64,000 bases of DNA from Typha latifolia (lineage: Eukaryota; Streptophyta; Magnoliopsida; Poales; Typhaceae): positions 7,990,479 through 8,054,478 of the forward strand of contig CM034109.1 of NCBI GenBank assembly GCA_019914945.1, written 5' to 3'. A program made the translations under genes and the position numbers. Of this stretch, positions 50,071 through 61,525 are shown in pieces. Every line of letters starts with the position of its first letter. Position 1 is the first letter of the stretch. The notes beneath the pieces are model-generated. The model was not told the DNA's origin. It worked only from the letters and a program-made list of their open reading frames with translations, and searched no databases.

Positions 50071-52741
50071 CTAAGAATCTTGGCATAATCTAAGCTGCAT
50101 CATATCTAGCAATCGCAATCTTAAGTTTTTGTTAATCTCTGTCATTTGCTTTGTGGTATTTATAGCCGACAGCCGCTTCTCCATGTTTGTCATAACCTTC
50201 ATCTGGATTGCCTCTGCTGTTCTCTCTTCCTGCTGCAAGAAAAGTTTCTATAAATCAACAGATTGGAACACATTCATATATATATATATATATACATATA
50301 TTTAGAGGAAATTGAAGGACCTCCAGGTCAAGAATTTGCTCGTTTAGAAGTTGAGAAGTTCGAAAACCGGAGGAGAGGAGATGATCTCCGTTAGAACAGT
50401 ATGATGGTAGAAGGCTAGTTGTTCCCTCTGCTGCATTGCTCTGGCGAGGAACTTTGTCTAATATCGCGACTCGAGGATGAAGGAAACTTCGATGGCGATC
50501 TCCATCATAGAGAGATGAGTTTGGGATCACTACCAAGTTTGATATACCTGTTAATGGACAAATTGTTAGAAGAACAAGGCTTGGTTATGCATACAAACTT
50601 CAACCAGACAGTAAAGAGAAATAAATGTGAGGGCTGAACCTTTAAAGCCAAATAATAATAGCAAAAAGAAAACGTTTTATGGTATTTTATCTGCACTTCA
50701 GAATCCACTATCAATTTCAAATTGTGATCGTACTTGTTTATGTTGAAAACAATACAAAAAGATTTAGAGAGATTAGTACAACAAGAGAAGCTCTAAATTA
50801 CCTTTATCTTGGTTGAACTTCTTAATTGCATTCCAACTTTTTGTATCCCATAGGCAAGCAGTGCAGTCCTTTGATGCTGAAATCAACCAAACTCCTCCTA
50901 CACTGAATGCTAAAGCAGTAATTGGAGCCCTGTAGAACAAATAAGACTCTTAGTTCTAACTTAGTGTAACATCACAAGCTCAAGAACATCCAAAATCTAA
51001 AAGAATTAGTGAATGTATAGAGAGATAGATATGTGCTGATATTCATATCTATATGTAATTGGAGAAGAGAAGCATGGACTCCTCTCCAAGATTGTAGTCC
51101 TAATTAGATAGCTATATACCAGCATCATCTCTCATACAATGAGTTCACTGAATCAGAAAAACTTTTGATGATGCTTACTTATGCTCACACAGAATTCCAC
51201 AATCATCCTTTGAGACTACAACTGGATCATCACTCATTCGAATAGCGAGTTTGCTGAGATATATTGCGCCATCTTCGCCTCCAGAAAACAGCAGTTGCTC
51301 TGCTGGATCAACAGCGATTGCAGTCACAGAAACAGAGAGGACTTGGGTCTGAAGTAGCCTCCCTGAAACAAGTTCTCTGACCTATACAACACTGAGAAAG
51401 ATCAGCAACTTAACAGGGATGAGTACTCTGACACATACTATGGAGATTACATGAACATCTTTTAGATTGTTCAACCTTGCAAGTGCCATCAAGGGAGCTT
51501 GATACTAATACCGGATTCGAACCGCTTGATAATGTTAGCAGACCAGTGATATAAGATTGATGTTTTGACCAAATATGGAAAGTAGGACACCTTCTACATG
51601 CTTCATAATCTCCCATGTCAAGTACACTTGAACCAAAATTTGAGCTCAAGTTATGGAACATGACTCCAGTAGCACTAAAACTCCCTAGCTGGTGGATTAA
51701 TCAAAAATTTGAAACCTGTAAGTACCTGATCATAGACCAAACACACACTGTGCCGTCTTCAGAACCTGAAACGAGAAGAGAATCATCTTGGGAAAAGGCT
51801 AAGCAGCTAAGGGACTTCTGATGAGCATGCCATCTCCTTAGAAGCCTTCCACTCATAATCTAGGAAGAAATTGGGAGATAATAGATTTGGCAAATCAGTA
51901 GTTCATTACTTTTAGGTAGATGGTCATTGTTACCGAGTTCAGCATCAGACATGCATCTCAAGCAGTACAGATTCATAATGAATATTCCTGTTCAAGATGT
52001 TGATGTCAAGATCACATATACTGGAAAGAGATGAAGTATTTACCTCCCAAATGTATGTATTTCCAGAAGGAGCTCCGCCGACAAGATACATACCATCCTT
52101 AGAGCTAGCAATGGGCACAATGGGCTCAAGAAGGTAGCTTTTTTGTGGTGCTTGGGGCTGCATATTAAGGAAGCAATCAACAATGGAACACACCACAGTA
52201 TGTGGTACCTCAACTGATTAATGTTGAATTACTCATTGTATTTGTGCACAACTGACACCTTCTAAAATAAAGCAAGTTGATCACTTAAAAGTGTAGGTAT
52301 AAGTATTCAAGATACTCATCATCCGAAAACTCAAGAGAAAAACTGCAAAAAGAATCCAAACAACAAGGCGAATTTAGGTTGATAGAGAATGATGAATCTA
52401 TAAATAACACTGGGTTCGAACGCAGGATCCTACTTGAAAACACCAATTATTCTATCTCACAATGAAAGAGAATGATGATTAATATATTTCATACTTTCAA
52501 TTGATTGTGATGGCACCTTGTTGAGATCCCAGAAGAAGATGGCACCCCCACTGCAAGGTCTATGCTTTTGAACTAGAGAGGCCAACAGGAAGTGACTCTC
52601 AAAAAACAGAAGGCCATGGGGTGATGCAGCAGAGTTGGGTATTCTCAAGAGCTCATCCCCAGTCTCAATATCCCACACTGTTATCCCTGCACTCTTCTCC
52701 TCACTGCACACCACCACCAATCCCTCTCCTTTCCTTTCCAT
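50071..52741 (-). CDS. WD40 protein, RID3/WDR18 (IPI3)-like
   Basis: Homolog of plant ROOT INITIATION DEFECTIVE 3, related to WDR18/Ipi3, a nucleolar partner in 60S ribosome maturation (family knowledge). Eight exons close to 457 residues: 52517-52741, 52044-52157, 51726-51859, 51476-51674, 51179-51381, 50802-50929, 50321-50529, 50071-50232. WD-type blades: GITVWDIETGDELLR, GGAPSGNTYIWEV, SLLVSGSEDGTVCVWSM, PVLVSSSLDGTCKV, LLFSGGEDGAIYLSKL and WLISASKDCTACLWDTKSW. After the propeller there is a loop with VIPNSSL and LDLE, then a helical, probably coiled-coil tail (QMKVMTNMEKRL to LRLRLLDMMQL), both typical of the family. The start ATG (MERKGEGL) follows an in-frame upstream Met at 52780; the shorter start fits relatives. 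The last intron ends in a tandem acceptor CAGCAG, so one Gln may be present or absent. Confidence 0.9.
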
Positions 52742-54041
52742 TAACAAATTTGTTAAAGAGAACCTATCTATTAAGCACAAGATTAGTTTAGAGTAGAAGA
52801 AGATTTATATTGACTGCTTGCATTGTTTGCTTTGGACAAATGGATGGATAAAACCTTTTCTTTTTTGTCTGGTTCTGAATTAGTAACTGAAATCCTGAAG
52901 TAGTAACTGAAAACTAATGCAAAGGGAAAGGGTTTTTCTGGTGCTTAATCTTTATGAAGAACAGTCAAAAAGTTAAAGATAGTCAAAAGGAAATGAAATG
53001 CCAATTCTGATAGTTTCTGATACTGCTGGCAATCATCAATATGAGACATACTAAATGCACTAATAGGTGTGGGTTAAACAAAATAGTGAGAACAGTTCAA
53101 TCACATTTCTCGTGGGTGCATTCAACATTCCTCTTCTTAATATTATTATATTTCAATAGATTTCTGTATGAATTTTCCAACCGTCGGAACAATCAAATCA
53201 GCTCAAGATTTATATATGTATATCTTTGATTGAGACATATTTTAGTGCTACTTAAACCGAGATCTAAATTTTGCTTCAGAATATGAATACAGGAAGGACA
53301 ACAAAACTTAAAATTATATCATAAGTAGACAGATACAGATAATTTTTTTTTGATACAGATCAAATAATTTTAGGATAGAAGATCGGCGAATTGAATTTTA
53401 GATGAATTAATATTTTCTTTGAGACAATTTAACATAAAATAATGAGAGTTTCAAATAAAAAATTTACATGTCAAATACATATAAATCTAATAAAATCTAT
53501 TTTTAGAAATAATATAAAATATATTATTAGTAACAATATTAATATTTACTATCTAAATAAGTAAAATAAAAATTATACGTAAGATATCCGATATTTGTAT
53601 CTTTATTCAAAAAATTATATCAAGTATTCGTATTTAAAAAATTAATTTCAACACATATCCGTATTCGTATTCGAGCTCGAATTCGAATCCTTATTAGAAT
53701 ATGGTAGAAAAATTCTTATCCAAATTTAATCCGTATCTAACCGTCAAATACAAGCAGACATATCCTTTGGATTTGGTCCTTTGTAAGGATGAATTGCATG
53801 ACGTGCATCAAGGTTAGAAGAGTTGACTTAATTATTTAATCTAAGGATTAAGAGGAGGCCACTGGCCACGACCCTCAGATTCGCACTATCTATTGGATTA
53901 ATTATAACTCATACCTCATTTATGCTCTCACACGGTTCGCCGTCCTCGACTCAAACACACGTGCGGCTCAGACCGAGCCGCTGCAATTTGCCTGAAAGGG
54001 AAAGTGGCCGATCTTGTGGACCAAAAACCTGAGCCCGTTCG

Positions 54042-54100
<59 letters not shown>

Positions 54101-54672
54101 CTCTCGCTCGCCACGACGCCATCACATCTCGATTCCGCACCTTTCCAGGTTCGCCTTCTATTCTGCGTCTCGCTTTGTCCCGACGATACGATTAGATCGA
54201 TTTCATCTCTAAATCCTTCTTAGTAGATCTTGTGGCAACCGATTAAATCTACGAAGTGCTCGGATTTCCCATTCTTCCCGTTGTAGATTCCTATAGGTGG
54301 TGATACTTTGGAGGTGTTCCTGGTCAAGAACAGTTGGTTGTGTTCTTGGCTCTGTGCACGTGATGCATGCAGGAATTAGGGTTTGGCATCTGGATAACTC
54401 AGCTGAGGTTAAAGTAATTAGGTTATTTGGGTAAAGCAGTGAGCTTTGATCTAATTGCATCTTATAATTGTTTTTTTTTTTAATGTTGTAGTGCACATGA
54501 AGAGAGTCTGTAATATGCCCTTTTACCTTTTGTATGCTTTCTTGGAAGAATTTGCCTTTGTAGAATAAGAAAATAACATATGTTATGATTCTAATTTTTA
54601 AAACTTTGATAAGTGTACGTTGATCCTGTAGGATTCCTTTTTGGACGGTGCGGAAACTCGGAGTTCTGAGCA
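52742..54672. other. Intergenic, promoters of WD40 and inhibitor-2 genes
   Basis: Divergent promoters. The part 53280-53770 is AT-rich with repeated ATCCGTATTCG-like phrases, a style common in degraded plant retrotransposons; a short similar phrase occurs near 13570. The (TC)n tract and a likely 5' UTR exon of the inhibitor-2 gene follow (about 54000-54148), ending at CCAG before GTTCGC. Confidence 0.5.
54045..54098. repeat. (TC)n microsatellite in a 5' leader
   Basis: About 27 TC units in the presumed transcribed leader of the inhibitor-2 gene. It produces spurious Ser/Leu and Arg/Glu frames on both strands. Confidence 0.9.
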
Positions 54673-57363
54673 ATGAGGTTAGCATAATCACTACCTTCCA
54701 TATATCTAGCTGTTTCATTGTGCAAATAATTGCTTGCTTTCCAAATCACTTCCATAACCATCAAGGATTCTGCGTAATTTACCAATTGGAGGCAACCTTA
54801 AGGGTTGCATAGTAATTCCCCTTCTTTAGTTTGATACTTTAAAGTTGAAATTAGCGCCAGTATCCAAGCAAGCTATGGTTTATATAGGAAGTTAGGAACA
54901 TACCAATTGATATTCCAATACTTTTTGCAGACCATGCATTAGCGAGAGCCTTATGTAGTTGGATACCCTTATTTTCTGGGTATGAAGCTTATGGATCCTG
55001 ATTAAATCTCTTTTGTTCCCTCTGGTGTTTTAGCTACTGATGTTTGAATTCTATATTGTCAATATGCTTTATGATCTTTCTTTGATTTTTCATGGTTGGT
55101 ATTCCCCATATTCTCTAAATGCAAACACAATATCTCTTCTACATAGAGTAGGAGAAGCCTATTGATCAGGACATATGTCAACACCAAACTATCTGAGACT
55201 TCCTTCGTCCATGCATATAACTGAATTGGCTACTCTTGTCTCCATGTCTTGAGGATGAAGTAAATGCTTGTAATGGGATCTCGGAAGAACCAGGACCACC
55301 CATTACAATCTTAACTACAATCTAGAAACATCTCAGCAATTTTCCGTTCTGGAAATGCCATATGCATCCTTGGTTGGCGTATGATGTTTGATCTGTTCAT
55401 TCATGTTCTTCATCAGGGGTCGTGTGAGATGGAATGAGGAAAACTTAGATGAGATTGAATCTAATAAGCCAGTGAGGCAGAAAATTACTGAGCCTAAGAC
55501 GCCCTATCACCCTATGATTGATGATGATGGTACATCTCTTCTACTTCATATGTCTATATGCTTGTATTTGTATAATGGAGGTGCTGATTTCTCTTTAAAA
55601 TCCTTTATAATTTTGTAATTATTTTAGGTTCTGCATCTCCAAGATGTGCATTCGATGAATGCCTGGATGATCCTGCTCAGGCAGAAGCTATTCTAACTGC
55701 TTTAAATGATGTAGCTTCCTCTAGCAGACAAAATTCCAGAAATGGGGGTTGGACATCCTCTGAAGATGAAGCAGATTTCATGGAACAAGATGATGGTTGT
55801 TAATTGTTACTTATGGTTGCTTAGTCTATATATTTAATAGTTAATATATTTGTTTTATTTGCGATTGCTCTCTTTCTTTCTTTAATTCTTGTTTTGTTTG
55901 ATTCATATCTGAATGTATTGGTATGTTTGTCCTATGTTTATATGCTGCTTTTGTATGTAGAAGTTTTTTGATTCACTATATTCTGATTAGACGGTTTTTT
56001 ATCTTGTTAATATTAATTGTATAGGGTCCAGAAAAAATGAGGATCATGTTCACATAAATGGATAAGAAAAGAAAAAAAAACACTCTTAAGCTTGAGCCAT
56101 GTTCTTAACTTTACTGGTCTCTTATAATTCATTGAGCATGTCTGTTCATTAATCTTAACAGGTTACTATTGGTGCCATTTATATATTTAATGTAAATTGT
56201 AGTGCTGCATTATTAAGGGTATCCAATTTTTCTCTGAGGTGAAAGCAATAGGATAGCTAGACTGAGATCATTTGCATTTACTTCCATCAGATCATGGAAT
56301 TTAATAGTTAGACTAAGTAGAATCCTTTTCACTCTAAAAACATTATGATTTAAGAGCGTCTGAAATTTCTACTATGATAGATCTTTTATATCAGATGTGA
56401 CATTTATTTAAGAAATCCTGGTAGCATATTAATAGTTCTGTTTAACCTTTAAATCTTGTGGCTTCTTTTCCACCTTACTAAATATTCCCTTTCTCCTTTC
56501 TTTGTCTTAAGGTAAAATCCTTTTGTCTATTGCTACCCCAAACCCTCTGTTTAGTTCATGACCTAATGAAATGGGTTTCTTTCTTCTAGGTTTGCCTCGG
56601 CTTCTGGAGATATATATGTATAAACAAGATATTAAATGTATCTTGATGGAGTGCCTTTTGTTGGTTCATCTTATCCAGTCGACTGCAATCTCATATAGTT
56701 CTCAATTCAACTGTTAAATTAATGCTCTCATTGAACACAAGCTGAATTAGTCCACAGTACTCTGATTTGTATCTGTTAAACGTGTAAGTGTGCCGTTAGT
56801 AGAGCTATTTTGCATAGGATTTCTAATACTGATTATATGAGCATGATATATATTATAGCGATACTTCTATTCCTCAAATTCTTTTTGCTGCAGTGCATTA
56901 CCTCTGGTAAGTTTGATTGAAATCTTACTCTTGCTCGTAGTCTTTGCTGTAGAAGTATAATTTCATTGATACAGGAGTTGTTAAGGGCTTCCTTTAGCTT
57001 TTCCTTAGTTTGCTTGATTCTGCTTCACCTGCTTACTGGTTGCCGCTTACAGTAAGGACACACTAATTAAAAGATAGCACTGTGTACTAAGATATTGCAT
57101 TATTTTTCCTAGATTCTGAAACTGATAGAGCACAGTTAAGTTTCAAGGAACACCGCAAAGCCCATTATGATGAGTTCCGGAAGGTGAAGGAACTATTACG
57201 GACAGGGTCGCTAGCAGGGGACGAGGTTGATGTATCTAATGGCAGGCAAGGAAATTCTTCTGTGCCTATCACAAGTGATGCTGGCCTCAGCGAAGTCCCG
57301 AATGCTAACCTGAATCGTCAGCAACCAGAACTGCATCCTCCCCACGGTCGAGCTAATAAATGA
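54673..57363 (+). CDS. Protein phosphatase inhibitor 2 (I-2)
   Basis: Small disordered regulator of protein phosphatase 1 (TOPP in plants), acting in nucleus and cytosol. Four coding exons close to 178 residues: 54673-54677, 55417-55529, 55628-55795, 57113-57363. The first coding exon gives only ATGAG, i.e. Met plus two bases of Arg; the next starts [20 protein letters not shown]1 contact motifs are present: RVRW at 4-7 (RVxF-type), [20 protein letters not shown], and the HYDEF helix at 113-117 in [18 protein letters not shown]. An acidic SSEDEAD patch lies between. The Gln/Asn/Pro-rich C-terminus is not conserved in my memory of relatives. A leader exon with the TC tract probably precedes the ATG exon. 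The intron before the last exon is 1.3 kb. Confidence 0.92.
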
Positions 57364-57902
57364 CACCAGCAATTAAATCCAACTTGTGGGTGGGTTCATG
57401 ACCGACTTCTTTTGCCCTGTTCTCTAGCAAACAAGGAAAATACGAGTTCAGGACCGTAAAAGTTGTGGAGGTCATTTGTTTCAGTTTTTACTACAACTTT
57501 CGAGGTTTGAATCTGAGTTACAATGAAATAACTATTTTCATATTGTTTCCTGCAAACTTTTTGACATTCAAAACATAATATGACCCAGTAAAAACTTTTT
57601 GACACCAAGGCACTGCCTTGGTAGACAATCTGTGCATTTCTCGAAGATGTGCATCTATTTGAATTTCATTTCATTTTATTTGTGATGTCAAATGATTATT
57701 GTGACCACTTTGTGAGCATTGTAGATAAATTGTTGTCGAGATTTCATGTCACAGTGCTATTCATACTTAAGTCATGGAGGTATGAAAGAAATTCCTTCAC
57801 AGTAAAAGTCTTCCAGAATTTGTACATGAAACTCAAAATTGTGCTTCTATTTTTAGGATTACAAGACAAGGGTACAAGGTAGTTCCTTTTACATGAATAG
57901 TA
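57364..57902. other. 3' UTRs of converging inhibitor-2 and 4CL-like genes
   Basis: 540 bp between the two stop codons. AT-rich; no coding exon seen. The two transcripts may overlap at their 3' ends (inference). Confidence 0.5.
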
Positions 57903-60900
57903 TCACATCTTTGAGTTTGTTACTGGAAATGCAAGTTTCGGCAAATCCTTCCTCAAGATCTTGCCTGCAGCATTCTTCTGTATTGAATTCACAAAAATAA
58001 CACGACGAATCTTTTTGTATGGTGCAACCTGCTCCAGGAGAAAGATATTAACCTACTGTCAACAGTTAAATAATTGAAACCCTAGTTGGACTACTAATTA
58101 AATCTGGAGCTAGACAAATGATGTATGGATATACCTGTTTGCCTACAAATTCTATAATCTGTGCCTCATTCAAAATGCTGTGAGGTTTTCGTAATACAAA
58201 GGCTACAGGAATTTGACCTGCTTGCTCATCAGGGTATCTGGCATTGGAATAAGATTAAGAAACACATCTGGTATAAGCTATTCAGAAGTATTTTCCTTGA
58301 TGAAGGAACTTGCCATATTAACATGCAACTATTTGGAATAAGATTTTTTTTTATCTATATTTTTCCCCATAAAGATGATTGTATATACTTACGGAACAAC
58401 AGCAGCCTCAATAATATCTGGGTGAGTCTGAAGCAAGCTCTCTAGTTCTGCGGGAGCGACCTGCGTCAGCATAAACTTAATCTACTAGAAAAGAAATACC
58501 TAGAAACTAAGAAGGTATAACTAGAGACAGATCTTATGAAATATTAGAGGGAACAAATAAATAAAAAGGGTGAAATGATGAAACTATACTATATGACCAA
58601 GAAAAGGTGGACCAGAGATGCTAAATAAATGATTGTCCCTATTTTTTTTCTGAGAAAAATGGGAAAACCCATTAGAGAATAATATTAATATAGTTAGGAA
58701 CTACAAAGAGAAGAAAAGGTGGAAATTTTGAAAGAAGCCTTAGAAGTATAATAAACCTCGTAAGAAGACAAATGGGCTATAGATGATTACATTTACCTGT
58801 AAGAATGAAAGCCTTTTGTTGGAATATTCTTCTATTTCTTTCCTTCCATATTTGCCACCATAATAAACAAACCAACATATCCCGGCCTGCCCGAATTCTT
58901 ATTAATATTATTAGATCTCCGGTCTAATCAGTAAACACATATTCATGGGTTTGGAGTTATTGAATGTCCAATTTGCATGAATTAAGCGCCAGTATAATAT
59001 AAGAGAAATTTTAGAATAGAATAGTTATTCATATTTATTATCCGTAAAATGGGATCTTATTTTAAAAATAATTATTTCTATATTCATTTATATTTTATAA
59101 TAAGAGAGTAAATATATATAATAATTATTTTTGTTGTGATATAAAGTGAAGAAAAAGATGATTTTTTTTTTAAAAATCTTTTATGCAATTATGATAAATA
59201 TTCTTTGATTTGATATAAAATACACTAATGAGATCGATATTATAAGATATAATTTTTAATAAATAATATTATATTTAAAATATAAATATTATAATATTTA
59301 GTTATTATTCTGAAATAAAAAAAACTGTATTTCATAATAAGAAAGAAGCCATTTCTGAACGTGAACAGGAGCTTACTGAAGATATGATGGTTAGATTCAT
59401 TTACCTCCACAGAAAAGACGCAAATAGGGTCATGATTTATGAGTGAGTAACACCTTTTCTCATAAGAACATCCTTTGTATGACACAAATAAAGATTTGGA
59501 CCTATAGATGATATTTCCCTACTTAACATGCTTTAAAATGCAATATACAAGTAAAATAGAAAAGACAATCTCACTTATCTTTAGGTTCTTAAAACTAAGA
59601 GAAGCAAGGTCATAATTCTCACTTTATCGTGTGGTTTGACCTAATTATAATGAAACATTTATGTAGTTTTTAACTTAATTATTTAACCCCTGATGTATTG
59701 TTAATGAAAAGGTGATTTGCCTTCTATGTATTAAGTCACGGGTGAATAATACCTTCGTTTTAGAGATCTTAAGGAAGGAGAAGTTGGTCCAATAATTAGT
59801 ACTATCAAATATAATAAAAATAATAATAATATTTTACACTTTGGTCCAAACCCCAGTGAGGTTAAATACTGAAGTGAAAAAAAAAATATTCCTGATGTCG
59901 TGGAATTTAAACATAAAAATATTCCTACAATGCACAATTTTACTGACCAGAAGAAAATAAGTAGTTACTTACCTGGTATCCCTTGTACTTTATCAATTCT
60001 TTCAACCTGTCCAAAAGAACGAGGAACCCATCTTCGTCGATAAAGCAGAGGTCCCCAGTCCTCAACCATCCTTCGGAGTTCAATATCGCGGACGTCGATA
60101 GCTCATCGCCAATGTAACCTAGACAGTTATGGCATAAAGAGTGGATATGATATCATTCAAAAGTGCCACCAATAAGTTAAATAAAAGGATCGAATTTTTA
60201 TTTTTATTTTTATTTTTTTGAACATTACGCACCCTGCATAATTGTTGGTCCTCGGATCCAGAGTTCACCCTGCATCGTTGGGGACAAAGCTACGCCAGTG
60301 ACAGGATCAACGATCTTTGCTTCCATGCCCCACACAAGACGCCCTACGGATCCAAGCCGTTGGTTCTCCTCCGGGCTCTCTGATCGGAAAGCACCGCCCG
60401 TTGATTCCGTCATTCCATATCCCTTTCACACGAGATATCCGAAAGGTGAGGAGTCAGTCAATCGGCAAAATGTTTCTAGTGTTGCAGCTTTGCAAACTGA
60501 GCTGACCTGGGCGAGCTGCGCGTGAGGGAAGGCAGCCAGGAACCGTCGGATCAAGTCGGTCCCAATCGGCGCGCCGCCGCAGCTCGCGGCCTTGACCGAG
60601 CTCACATCGCTGCGGCTCTTCTTAGCCGCCTGCTCCTTCTCGCGTGCGCCCACGAGCGCGAGCACGCCCGGCGGGGCCAAGGCGAGGTTGGTCACCCGGA
60701 ACTGGGAGATCGCCTCTAGTGTTCTCCCCGCGTCGAACCTCGCCGACGAGATCACCGCCGTCTCCCCAGCCGCCACCGATTTCAGGCAGAAGACGAAGCC
60801 GTAAACGTGGAAGAGCGGCACCGTGATCATCAGCACGGGCGCCGGCCTCGTCGCCGGCTCAGAGGCAAACGGCGCCACCTGGGCGATCAGATTGCGGTGG

Positions 60901-61525
60901 GAGAGCGCCACGCCCTTCACCAGCCCGCTGGTCCCCGACGAGTACATTATCGCTGCCGTATCCGACTGACGGATGTCTTCGTCTTCGGGGATGTGGACGC
61001 CAGAGTCTGCGTTGAGGAGGGACTGGAAATGGGGGGAGTCGAGGAGGACGAGGGGGAGGTCGGGAGGGAATTTGGGGGCGGTGGAGGAGGTGGCGAAAGC
61101 GAGGGAAGGGGAGGAGAGCTCGACAAGGCGGGATATCTCGGACGAAGTGGAGACGGGGTTGACGGGAGACGACGGCGCCGAGGGAGAGGAGGGAGAGGTA
61201 GAGGAGAGGGAGGTCGAGGCGGGGAGGGGAGACGACGAGGGCGACGTCGCCTTTGGAGATCTTGGGGCGGAGAGCGAAGGAAAGGGATCGAACATTGGAG
61301 AGAAGGGAAGGGAAGGAGATGGAATCGTGGGTAGAAGGATCGAGGAAGGCGGGGTGGGAAGGGAGAGGGGAGGGGAGGAAGGAGAATAGGAAGGAGGGGA
61401 AGGAGACGGAGAGGGAATGGGGAGGGAGTCGTGTCGGGGGAGCGGAGGCTGTGGAAGGTTCTCGTCTCGGCGCAGAAGCCGCTCCTCGGGTCGATGGAGG
61501 GAGCCGGAGGAGCTGCTTCCGCCAT
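57903..61525 (-). CDS. Peroxisomal 4CL-like acyl-CoA ligase, exon 1 frameshifted
   Basis: ANL-superfamily enzyme that activates a carboxylic acid through an acyl-AMP to its CoA thioester; the subgroup includes OPC-8:0 CoA ligases of jasmonate synthesis. Six exons: 60507-61525, 60233-60422, 59973-60118, 58393-58460, 58135-58237, 57903-58028. Seen: AMP-binding loop [69 protein letters not shown] and the catalytic Lys region [11 protein letters not shown]. The C-terminus SKM is a plant PTS1 peroxisomal signal. Exon 1 needs three frames: [20 protein letters not shown] to FHSLR in one, [20 protein letters not shown] to SLGAVV in the second, [15 protein letters not shown] onward in the third. The shifts lie near 61436-61446 (a five-G run on plus) and near 61170. 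Each equals one extra or two missing bases. Removing two bases would give 549 residues. Homopolymer error or true pseudogene; splice sites are all intact. Confidence 0.85.
59000..59345. mobile_element. AT-rich MITE-like element in 4CL-like intron 3
   Basis: AT-rich block in the 1.5 kb intron between exons 3 and 4 of the 4CL-like gene. It aligns by eye with the reverse complement of 23514-23900, sharing GATATAAAGTGAAGAAAAA and CTTTGATTTGATATAAA. Borders are approximate. Confidence 0.6.

Noticed and set aside
53928..54223. Arg-Glu and Ser-Leu repeat proteins
   Set aside because: Produced by the (TC)n microsatellite in a leader; frames on both strands are artefacts.
26044..61525. LOX plus 4CL-like ligase as an oxylipin gene cluster
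   Set aside because: They lie 30 kb apart with five unrelated genes between them, and the LOX looks like a cytosolic 9-LOX, not the plastid 13-LOX of jasmonate synthesis.
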